Assembly (NCBI GenBank): GCA_013286465.1
Contig: JABDFR010000002.1
Coordinates: 42,158-106,157, forward strand
Origin: Acidobacteriota bacterium
GTDB taxonomy: Bacteria; Acidobacteriota; Terriglobia; Acidiferrales; UBA7541
Direction of reading: 5' to 3'
DNA: 64,000 bases
Shown here one piece after another: positions 44,288 to 51,844 of this stretch. Position 1 is the stretch's first letter; the number at the start of each line of letters is the position of its first letter. The position numbers and the translations under genes were made by a program. A model generated the notes under the pieces. That model was given only the letters and a program-made list of their open reading frames with translations. It was not told the DNA's origin and made no database searches.

Positions 44288-45460
44288 ATGCTACGATTTT
44301 TTACGGCTGGCGAATCACACGGGCAGGCCTTGGTGGCGTGGATGTCCGGGTTGCCGGCGGGCATGCCGGTGGATTTGGCGTTTGTGGATCGCGAATTGCA
44401 TCGGCGGCAGTTGGGATTTGGACGCGGTGGACGGCAACGGATTGAGAAAGATCGGGCCGACGTGCTGGCTGGGGTGCGGCATGGGCGGACGATTGGGGCG
44501 CCGATTGCGATACGAATCGAGAATCGGGATTGGCCGAATTGGGAGAAGGCGCTGCCGATTGAGGATGTTGAAGGTGCAGAGGACGCGCGCAAGACTTTGA
44601 CGGCGCCTCGGCCTGGACATGCTGATCTTGCGGGGGCGCTGAAATTTAATTTTCATGATGCGCGGTATGTTTTGGAGCGGGCTTCGGCGCGGGAGACGGC
44701 AGGGCGCGTGGCGGCTGGGGCCCTGGCGAAATTGCTTTTGCGGGAATTTGGCGTGCGCGTGCTGAGCCATACGATTGGCGTTGGGCGTGTGAAGCTCGAG
44801 CGGGCGGCTCGATGGGAAGATATCGAGATTGTCTGCGAGAATCTGGAATCGCCTTTGCGCTGCGTGGATGATGAGACTGAAGGCAGAATGAAAGCGGAAG
44901 TGGATCACGCCTTGCGCGCCGGCGATTCGGTCGGCGGAATTTTCGAAGTTGTAGCGAGGGGACTTCCGCCCGGACTTGGCTCGCATGCGCAGTGGGATGA
45001 GAAATTGGATGGGCGTTTGGCGCAGGCAGTGATGTCGATTCAGGCGGTGAAAGCGGTGGAGATCGGAGAGGGCGTGGCCGCGGCGTCCAGTCCTGGATCG
45101 GAAGTTCAGGATGAGATTGCTTACGATGCCGGGAAGAAGCGATTTCATCGTAGCGCCAATCGGGCTGGCGGACTTGAGGGTGGAATCACGAACGGCGAAG
45201 ATTTAGTGGTGCGCGGTTATTTGAAGCCGATTTCTACTTTGCGGCGGCCCTTGCTTAGCGCGGATTTGGTCACGAAAGAGCGGGTGAAGGCTGCCTATGA
45301 GCGATCGGACGTTTGCGTGGTGCCCGCTGGGGGAGTTGCTGGGGAGGCGATGGTCGCGTTTGTTTTGGCTGCGGCACTTCTTGAGAAATTTGGCGGCGAT
45401 TCGATTGAAGAGACGCGCAGGAATTATGATGGATATCAGAGACAGTTGGATGAATTTTGA
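44288..45460 (+). CDS. aroC: Chorismate synthase
   Basis: 390 residues, slightly above the usual ~360. It turns EPSP into chorismate with reduced FMN, the last shikimate-pathway step. Signatures: FFTAGESHGQALV at the start, RGGRQRIEKDRADVLAGVRHG, TAPRPGHADLAGALKFN, ARETAGRVAAGALAKLLL, and GGLEGGITNGEDLVVRGYLKP near the end. No other aro genes are adjacent. The coding strand is strongly G/T-rich. A family-B REP pair starts 7 nt after the stop and separates it from def. Confidence 0.96.
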   Translation: MLRFFTAGESHGQALVAWMSGLPAGMPVDLAFVDRELHRRQLGFGRGGRQRIEKDRADVLAGVRHGRTIGAPIAIRIENRDWPNWEKALPIEDVEGAEDARKTLTAPRPGHADLAGALKFNFHDARYVLERASARETAGRVAAGALAKLLLREFGVRVLSHTIGVGRVKLERAARWEDIEIVCENLESPLRCVDDETEGRMKAEVDHALRAGDSVGGIFEVVARGLPPGLGSHAQWDEKLDGRLAQAVMSIQAVKAVEIGEGVAAASSPGSEVQDEIAYDAGKKRFHRSANRAGGLEGGITNGEDLVVRGYLKPISTLRRPLLSADLVTKERVKAAYERSDVCVVPAGGVAGEAMVAFVLAAALLEKFGGDSIEETRRNYDGYQRQLDEF

Positions 45461-45466
45461 GAATTT

Positions 45467-45562
45467 GTAGCACAGCCACTCTTGGCTGTGTCGGCTTTTG
45501 GCTGAAGGCTGGCTGCTGCTTCGAATTATACAAAAAGCCACAGGCAGGGGTGCCTGTGCTAC
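45467..45562 (+). repeat. REPIN-like element, family B (inverted pair)
   Basis: Left arm 45467-45490 (GTAG, CACAGCCA/TGGCTGTG stem) and inverted right arm 45539-45562 ending CTAC, whose stem carries paired changes (CACAGGCA/TGCCTGTG). It lies between aroC and def. Confidence 0.78.
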
Positions 45563-45593
45563 TGAAAATCGCAACCTTAATGGTGATGGCCAG

Positions 45594-46103
45594 ATGATTC
45601 ATCCAATTGTGAAATTCGGGGCGCCGGGACTGGAAACGCCCAGCAAGCCGGTGAAGGCTTTTGACGAGAAGCTGCAGGAGCTGGTCACCGATATGTTTGA
45701 GTCCATGTACGCGGCTTCGGGCGTTGGATTGGCGGCGCCGCAGATTGGCGTGGGACTTCGGTTGGCGGTAATTGATGTTTCGCTGGGGAAAAATCCTGAG
45801 GCGAAACTTGTTTGCGCAAATCCTGACATCATTGCGCTCGAAGGAGAACAGCGCGAGGAGGAAGGATGTCTCTCCGTGCCCGGATTCCGAGGGTATGTGA
45901 TGCGGCCGCAGTACGTGACCGTGCGGGCGCAGGATGCTTCCGGCAAGGAATTCGAAATGCGCGGCGAGGGATTACTGGCACGGGCTTTTTGCCATGAGAT
46001 CGATCATCTGAATGGCGTGCTTTTTATACAGCATCTGAGCATGTTGAAGCGCGATTTGATCAAACGCAAAATCCGCAAATTGAAAAAAGCCGGGGAGTGG
46101 TAA
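45594..46103 (+). CDS. def: Peptide deformylase
   Basis: 169 residues from ATG 45594; the longer frame from 45498 would translate a REP element. All three metal-site motifs are intact: GVGLAAPQIGVG, EEGCLSVPGF and FCHEIDHLNGVLF (HExxH). It removes the formyl group from nascent proteins and pairs with fmt, which begins 7 nt downstream. This opens the def-fmt-rsmB-PASTA-rpe-bamD gene run. Confidence 0.96.
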   Translation: MIHPIVKFGAPGLETPSKPVKAFDEKLQELVTDMFESMYAASGVGLAAPQIGVGLRLAVIDVSLGKNPEAKLVCANPDIIALEGEQREEEGCLSVPGFRGYVMRPQYVTVRAQDASGKEFEMRGEGLLARAFCHEIDHLNGVLFIQHLSMLKRDLIKRKIRKLKKAGEW

Positions 46104-46110
46104 TTTCGCC

Positions 46111-47049
46111 GTGGCGTTGCGCATTCTTTTTTGCGGGACGCCGGAATTTGCGGTTCCTTCCTTGCGGGCTTTGCTTGCCGCTCCTGGCATTTCCATCGAA
46201 GCCGTAATTACTCAGCCCGATCGTCCGCGCGGTCGCGGGCAGGATATGGCGAGCCCGCCCGTCAAGGAGGTTGCGCTCGCCGCGGGTCTGCATGTTTTCC
46301 AGGCGGAGAAAATCAGAGGCGAGTCGTCGCAGGAATTCATCGCCAAGGTAAAGCCAGATGCGATTGTGATTATCGCTTACGGGCAGATTATTCCGGCGCG
46401 CTTGATCGAAATTCCTCGGCTGGGCTGGATCAATGTGCATGCTTCCCTGCTGCCGAAATACCGCGGGGCGGCGCCGATTCAGTGGGCGATCATTAATGGC
46501 GAGACGCGTACGGGCGTGACGACGATGCGGATTGATGCCGGACTGGATACCGGGCCGGTGCTGGAGACGACCGAGCTTGCGATCGGCGCGGATGAGACCG
46601 CGCCGGAACTATCGCGACGGCTCGCGGAGGTGGGAGCGCCGCTGATTGTCAGCACGCTAGGAAAATTGGAGCGCGGCGAGATCACGGCGCGGGCGCAGGA
46701 TAATTCGCTGGCTACTTTGGCGCGCCCTTTGAAGAAAGAGGATGGGGAGACGGATTGGTCGCTCTCGGCGCAAGAAATTTACAATCGGATTCGCGGGTTG
46801 GATCCTTGGCCCGGCGCGTTTACGACTTTTCGCGGGCAGGTGATGCAATTCTGGGGCGAGCCTGCTTTGAACAGCGAGCACGGAGAGCCTGGGGCGATTC
46901 GCGCCACTCATGGCGAAGTTCTTGTGGCTTGCGGAGGCGGAACTTGGTTGGCGCTTTCCGACGTAAAGCTCGAAGGACGGAAGCGGATCGCAGCGCGCGA
47001 TTTTGCTAACGGGGCGCGCCTGCTGCCAAATGAAAAGCTCGGAGCCTAA
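46111..47049 (+). CDS. fmt: Methionyl-tRNA formyltransferase
   Basis: 312 residues from GTG 46111. It formylates initiator Met-tRNA using 10-formyl-THF. Landmarks: ILFCGTPEFAVPSLRAL, VITQPDRPRGRGQ, the catalytic region NVHASLLPKYRGAAPIQWAI, and TMRIDAGLDTGPVL with the C-terminal OB-like domain. The gap to def is 7 nt, with GGAG before the GTG. Confidence 0.96.
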   Translation: MALRILFCGTPEFAVPSLRALLAAPGISIEAVITQPDRPRGRGQDMASPPVKEVALAAGLHVFQAEKIRGESSQEFIAKVKPDAIVIIAYGQIIPARLIEIPRLGWINVHASLLPKYRGAAPIQWAIINGETRTGVTTMRIDAGLDTGPVLETTELAIGADETAPELSRRLAEVGAPLIVSTLGKLERGEITARAQDNSLATLARPLKKEDGETDWSLSAQEIYNRIRGLDPWPGAFTTFRGQVMQFWGEPALNSEHGEPGAIRATHGEVLVACGGGTWLALSDVKLEGRKRIAARDFANGARLLPNEKLGA

Positions 47050-47083
47050 CGCAGGACCTCAGTGTTAACCTGAATTCGTTACC

Positions 47084-48523
47084 ATGCCGATTAGTGCTGC
47101 ACGCCGGATTGCTTATGATGTGCTGACTCGCGTCGAGACCCAGCAGGCTTATGCCAGCGATTTGCTGCATTCGGCGCTGACGGAAAAAATTAGCGCGGCG
47201 GATGCCGGGCTTGCTACCGAGCTTGCGCTTGGCGTTTTGCGCCAGCAACGCTTGCTGGATTTTGTGATCGAGCGGCAAAGCCGCAAACGCATCGCGTCGC
47301 TTGATCGCGAAGTCGTATTGTCGCTGCGGGTAGGTTTATACCAGCTGCGGTTTCTGGATCGCGTTCCCGCGCGTGCCGCGATTTACGAGTCCGTCGAGCT
47401 CGTTAAGCATGGACGGAAGAAATCCGCATCGACATTTGTGAATGCGGTTCTGCGCGGTGCGGCGGAGATTGCGCGCGCTGACATCGCTGCGCTCCTGCCG
47501 GCTGCTTCCCCGCTCGCCGAGCGCCTTGGAATTCTTCATTCGCATCCCACCTGGCTCGTCGAGCGCTGGCTGGCGCGATTCGGCGAAGCGCGGACGATTG
47601 CATTGATGGAAGCAAACAATCGGGCGCCTGAGCTTTCCGGCTTGATTCATGATTCGACGAAGCGCGATGAGATTTTGGGCGGATTGAAACGCGGCGGGAT
47701 TCAGGTGCTGCCGGGACGTTGGCTGAGAGATTCTTTCCGCGCGAGTGGCGGCAGTATTTCGCAGACTGCGGCGTTTCGCGAGGGGCGCATTTCAATTCAG
47801 GACGAGGCTTCGCAGATGGTGCCGCTGCTGCTGGATGTCCGCAGCGGGGATTCGGTGCTGGATCTGTGCGCGGCGCCTGGCGGGAAGACGGCTACTCTCG
47901 CAAAGGCCGCGGGTCCAAGCGGGCGCGTTGTGGCGGCAGATCGTCATGCGCACCGGCTTGCGGCGATACGGGCGCATTTCAAGCGGCTGCGTTTGCGCGG
48001 CGTCGGCATTATTGAGTTGGATGGAACCGGCGCGCTTCCCTTTCGCGAGAAGTTTTCGCGCGTGCTTGTGGACGCGCCTTGCTCCGGGACTGGGACTTTT
48101 GGGCGCAATCCGGAAATTCGCTGGTCTTTGCGGGCGGAGGACTTATCGGAGCTTCATGCGCGGCAAGTTGCGCTGTTGCGAACGGGGTTGGCGCAGCTCG
48201 AATCTGGCGGGCGGCTGGTCTATTCGACCTGTTCGATGGAGGCTGAGGAGAATGACGCGGTGATTGACGAAGCGATCGGAGCATCGAGTGAGTTTCGACG
48301 ATTGGGACGCGAGGAACTGGCCGCGACCCTGACACCGCATTTCTTGGATGAGGGCAAGTTGCACGGAAGTTTGGATGAAGCTGCTGCGCTGCAGCGCACC
48401 GCTACGAAACCAGGGGACATCGATTCATTTTTCGGTGAGGACGGAACGTTTCGGGCTTCGCCTTCGCTTCATTCTACCGACGGATTTTTTGCGGTGGCAA
48501 TCGAGCGGAAGCGAGGCGGTTAA
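47084..48523 (+). CDS. rsmB: 16S rRNA (cytosine967-C5)-methyltransferase
   Basis: 479 residues. An N-terminal NusB-like helical domain (ARRIAYDVLTRVETQQAYAS) joins a SAM-methyltransferase: LDLCAAPGGKTATLA, AADRHAHRL, the catalytic DAPCSGTGTFGRNPEIRW and YSTCSMEAEEND. It modifies C967 in the 16S rRNA. Its C-terminal insert near ALQRTATKPGD is encoded by bases resembling the tail end of a family-E REP (ACCGCTACGAAACCAGGG, as at 5923), so an old repeat may be embedded there. Follows fmt by 34 nt. Confidence 0.95.
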   Translation: MPISAARRIAYDVLTRVETQQAYASDLLHSALTEKISAADAGLATELALGVLRQQRLLDFVIERQSRKRIASLDREVVLSLRVGLYQLRFLDRVPARAAIYESVELVKHGRKKSASTFVNAVLRGAAEIARADIAALLPAASPLAERLGILHSHPTWLVERWLARFGEARTIALMEANNRAPELSGLIHDSTKRDEILGGLKRGGIQVLPGRWLRDSFRASGGSISQTAAFREGRISIQDEASQMVPLLLDVRSGDSVLDLCAAPGGKTATLAKAAGPSGRVVAADRHAHRLAAIRAHFKRLRLRGVGIIELDGTGALPFREKFSRVLVDAPCSGTGTFGRNPEIRWSLRAEDLSELHARQVALLRTGLAQLESGGRLVYSTCSMEAEENDAVIDEAIGASSEFRRLGREELAATLTPHFLDEGKLHGSLDEAAALQRTATKPGDIDSFFGEDGTFRASPSLHSTDGFFAVAIERKRGG

Positions 48524-48582
48524 TTGGCAGGCGCGCGTCTGGGCGGAGTGCTTGCTTGCGGCGGGAGCGTCGGAGAAAATAG

Positions 48583-49314
48583 TTGGCGATGGAATTTCAC
48601 GAACGATTGTCGTGGATTGCGCGGTTGGCGATGTTGTTTTTTGTGCTGGCTTCGGCGGCATTTCTTAGCGCGATTACCGTGATTCGCATTGCTATTCAGG
48701 GGCGTGAAGTCGTCGTGCCGGATGTATCCGGCAAAACCTTGCCGGATGCGCAGGCAGCTTTGCGCGGCCGCAGCTTGGGTTTGAAGGTGGAAGATCGCGT
48801 CTATGGTGCGCAGCCGGTCGATGCAGTCGTGCGACAGAGCCCGCCGGCCGGGGTGCGCGTGAAAGTCGGACAATATGTCCACGTGGCGATTAGCCTGGGG
48901 CCGCAGCAAGTGAAAATTCCCGATCTCGTGGAGAAAAGTCTGCGCGCGGATCGCATTCAACTTTTGCGCAGCGGGCTCCAAGTGGGCGAAGTTTCGAGCG
49001 CGCCGATTCCCGGCGAGCCGATGGACACCGTAGTGCTGCAATATCCAGCGTACGGCGCGCCAGATGCGTCGAGCTCGCACGTGGATTTGTTGGTTTCGCT
49101 GGGGCAGCCGCCGGCCGCTTACGTGATGCCGGATTTCCAGGGTATTTCGTTGGGTGATGCGGAGGCGCGGCTCTCTTCGTCGGGATTGCGGCTGGGCAAG
49201 CTTTCGTTCGCCACCGGTGATGAGGCTAGTCACGGAATTGTGGCTAGTCAAAATCCCCCGCCCGGTGCAAAAGTCGAAGCGGGCTCGGCGATCGAGCTAC
49301 AAGTAGCCGAATAG
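48583..49314 (+). CDS. Membrane-anchored PASTA-domain protein
   Basis: 243 residues from TTG 48583 (GGAG 7 nt upstream) or 241 from ATG 48589. One membrane helix at about residues 14-38 (ARLAMLFFVLASAAFLSAIT) leads to three PASTA domains, each with a P-D/DF-x-G...A...L start (VVVPDVSGKTLPDAQAAL, VKIPDLVEKSLRADRIQLL, YVMPDFQGISLGDAEARL). PASTA domains bind muropeptides or cell-wall fragments in PknB kinases and PBPs; here no kinase or PBP domain is attached. It lies between rsmB and rpe in one strand run. Confidence 0.88.
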   Translation: MAMEFHERLSWIARLAMLFFVLASAAFLSAITVIRIAIQGREVVVPDVSGKTLPDAQAALRGRSLGLKVEDRVYGAQPVDAVVRQSPPAGVRVKVGQYVHVAISLGPQQVKIPDLVEKSLRADRIQLLRSGLQVGEVSSAPIPGEPMDTVVLQYPAYGAPDASSSHVDLLVSLGQPPAAYVMPDFQGISLGDAEARLSSSGLRLGKLSFATGDEASHGIVASQNPPPGAKVEAGSAIELQVAE

Positions 49315-49351
49315 CCACCCAGCTCGCCTGTGCTAGAATCCTCGACGGTCC

Positions 49352-50038
49352 ATGAGAACGCATCCCATCGAGATCGCGCCTTCCGTCTTGGCTGCAGACC
49401 TGGCTAATCTTGCTGCCGAAGTCCGCAAGGTGGAAGCCGCTGGAGCTCAGGTCATCCACTTCGACGTGATGGACGGCCACTTCGTGCCCAACATTTCCAT
49501 GGGTGTGCCGGTGCTGGCTTCGTTGCGCAAGGCAACCTCTCTCCCCCTGGATGTGCATCTGATGATCGAGCGGCCGGGGGAGTACGTCGAGGCTTTTGCG
49601 CATGCGGGTGCGGATCGCATCCTCATACATCAAGAGGCTACGGCGCATCTCGATCGCGTCCTGGCACAAATTCGCGATCTGAAGGTCGAAGCGGGTGTGG
49701 TTATTAATCCGGGGACGCCGGTGGCTACGCTCGTAGAAGTGCTGGATCGGGTGGACACGGTTCTGGTCATGTCCGTGAATCCCGGATTCGGGGGACAATC
49801 CTTCATCCCCGGCTCGCTCAATAAAATTCGGGAGTTGAAATTGATGCGGCCACGATACAATGGCACCTACCGCATTGAAGTGGACGGCGGCGTGGATATG
49901 AAGAACGTCGCCGATCTGGTTCGTGCCGGTGCGGATACGTTGGTGGCGGGCACTTCGATTTTCCACACCGCGGATCCGGCCGCTGCCCTGCGGCAGATGC
50001 AAACCCTAGCCCACGATTCTTTAACTCAGAAGGTGTGA
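49352..50038 (+). CDS. rpe: Ribulose-phosphate 3-epimerase
   Basis: 228 residues. A TIM-barrel enzyme of the pentose phosphate pathway interconverting ribulose-5-P and xylulose-5-P. IAPSVLAADLANL, IHFDVMDGHFVPNISMG, VDVHLMIE-type LDVHLMIERP, MSVNPGFGGQSF and EVDGGVDMKN carry the metal and phosphate ligands. Its TGA overlaps the ATG of the BamD-like gene (TGATG). Confidence 0.97.
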   Translation: MRTHPIEIAPSVLAADLANLAAEVRKVEAAGAQVIHFDVMDGHFVPNISMGVPVLASLRKATSLPLDVHLMIERPGEYVEAFAHAGADRILIHQEATAHLDRVLAQIRDLKVEAGVVINPGTPVATLVEVLDRVDTVLVMSVNPGFGGQSFIPGSLNKIRELKLMRPRYNGTYRIEVDGGVDMKNVADLVRAGADTLVAGTSIFHTADPAAALRQMQTLAHDSLTQKV

Positions 50039-51567
50039 TGAATCCAATCGTGAAGAAATTGCGCGTGGTGTTCGTATCCGGGATTTTGGTCTCGCTCTTC
50101 GCCGCTCCCAGCTTCGCCGGGAACGACAAAAATCAGAAAAAAGCCAAGAAGCAGCCCGCGCCGGCCACCGACACGAAGGCCTCGGCCGAGCCGGACAAGG
50201 TCCTCTACGACCGCTCCATGGTGGAATACAAGAAGGGCAAGTACACCGAGGCGCGCCTCGACCTGCAAACGCTGATCAACACCTACCCCGACAGCGAATA
50301 TCTTGCCAAGGCCAAGCTGGCCATGGGCGATTCTTTCTATAAAGAAGGCGGCACTTCGAATCTCACGCAAGCCGTCTCGCAATACAAAGATTTCGAGACT
50401 TTCTTTCCGTTCCTCGATGAAGCCGCTTACGCGCAGATGCAAGTGGGCATGTCCCACTACCGCATGATGGAAAAAGCCGACCGCGACAATTCCGAAGCGG
50501 AATCGGCTGAGGATGAATTCCAGGCGTTCCTGCTGAAATATCCGAATAGCCCGCTGGTGCCGAAAGCGGAGCAGCACTTGCGCGAAGTACAGGAAATTAT
50601 TGCCGACGGCGATTATCGCGTCGCGCATTTTTATTATTTGAAAGGCCCGCGTTCCTATCGCGCGGCCGCCGCCCGCTTGAATGAGATCATCGAGCGCTAT
50701 CCGCTCTATAGCGAGAGCGATAAAGCGCTCTTCCTGGCCGGCAACATTTACGACAAGTGGGAAAAGCGCGAGATCGCCAATCAATATTACGCGCGCATTG
50801 TGCGGGAATATCCTGACTCGTCGCTGGTGGGCGACGCGAAAAAGAAGCTGACTTCCGCCGGCGTGCCCATTCCGCAGCCGGATCAGGAAGCCGTGGCGCG
50901 TATTGCGGCGGAGAAGAAACTTGCCGCCAATCGTCCCGGAGTGATTGAACGAACACTGGGAGTAATCAAGAGCAGCCCTGACACTTCAATGGCCGCGCGA
51001 GCCGGGGCGCCCAATTTGACGCCGCCTGTTGAGGCTACTTCCGCGACCGATGTGCTCAAGCCCGGTGCCGTGCCCGGCGTGCTTTCTACCGGCGGCGGAG
51101 GCGGCACTGGAAATTCGATCGCCGTGCAGACCGTGCCGGCTGGTTCCGGAGATTCGAGCGGTGATACGACCACCACGGCGCCTGTGAATCGAAATACTTC
51201 GGGTACGAGCGAGGTTGCGCCAGGTTCGTCGGACACGGGAAGTTTGCCGAAGCCCATGGACGCGACTCCCGTAGCGACCGACGACTCTGCTGCGCCGGCT
51301 CCAGAGCAACCCGCCGCAGCGCCGGAACAACCTGCACCTGCGACCGGAACTGAGAGCGCTCCCGCGGCAACCGGGACTGCCACGGGCAAAGCCACTGATG
51401 CAACTCCCGCTGCGGGTGGAGCTTCCTCGAGCGAATCAACTTCTACTACTGCGGCCGGCAAAGGCGCGAGCAATGAGCAGACTGCTTCTGCGCCGGATAA
51501 ATCCGATCCCAAAGCAGAATCGAGTAGCAAGAAAAAGAAGGGATTGAAGAAACTCATTCCCTGGTAA
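50038..51567 (+). CDS. BamD/YfiO-like TPR protein with long Ser/Thr/Ala/Pro tail
   Basis: 509 residues from ATG 50038 (GTG 50035 possible). Signal peptide VVFVSGILVSLFAAPSFAG with an AxA-type site and no lipobox Cys. Residues ~50-280 are TPR repeats of the outer-membrane assembly lipoprotein type: EYKKGKYTEARLDLQTLINT, YPDSEYLAKAKLAMGD, FLLKYPNSPLVPKAEQHL, YLAGN-like FLAGNIYDKWEKREIANQYY. Residues ~300-510 are low-complexity Ala/Thr/Ser/Pro/Glu with a basic end SSKKKKGLKKLIPW. A BamD-like role in the BAM complex is likely but the unusual tail makes it uncertain. Confidence 0.85.
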   Translation: MNPIVKKLRVVFVSGILVSLFAAPSFAGNDKNQKKAKKQPAPATDTKASAEPDKVLYDRSMVEYKKGKYTEARLDLQTLINTYPDSEYLAKAKLAMGDSFYKEGGTSNLTQAVSQYKDFETFFPFLDEAAYAQMQVGMSHYRMMEKADRDNSEAESAEDEFQAFLLKYPNSPLVPKAEQHLREVQEIIADGDYRVAHFYYLKGPRSYRAAAARLNEIIERYPLYSESDKALFLAGNIYDKWEKREIANQYYARIVREYPDSSLVGDAKKKLTSAGVPIPQPDQEAVARIAAEKKLAANRPGVIERTLGVIKSSPDTSMAARAGAPNLTPPVEATSATDVLKPGAVPGVLSTGGGGGTGNSIAVQTVPAGSGDSSGDTTTTAPVNRNTSGTSEVAPGSSDTGSLPKPMDATPVATDDSAAPAPEQPAAAPEQPAPATGTESAPAATGTATGKATDATPAAGGASSSESTSTTAAGKGASNEQTASAPDKSDPKAESSSKKKKGLKKLIPW

Positions 51568-51635
51568 TTCGGCGGACTTCTCGCACGTTACGAATTTTGT
51601 TGTCGCGCGGCCATTGCGCTCAATCTTCCATCCAA

Positions 51636-51659
51636 TGCTGCCCTGAAGGGCACCGCTAC
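51636..51659 (-). repeat. REP element, family E
   Basis: Minus-strand GTAG head, GTGCCCTTCAGGGCA hairpin. It lies in the 277-bp gap before the response regulator gene; nothing else is recognisable there. Confidence 0.6.
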
Positions 51660-51844
51660 GAAGACTTTCCGCGCGGACCCTGTTCGCCTCTTCGACGAGG
51701 GGCATTCCTGCACTTTCTTAGCTGCTAATCGGTGCGGCAACCTGTCCTCCAAGTCCGTTGACTCCCGTCTGCGGGGATGCTCCAATATCGTTTCAGCCTG
51801 AAACGCGGGTGTGTCGTGGTACGGCGCGCCTCAAGGGGAACCTG

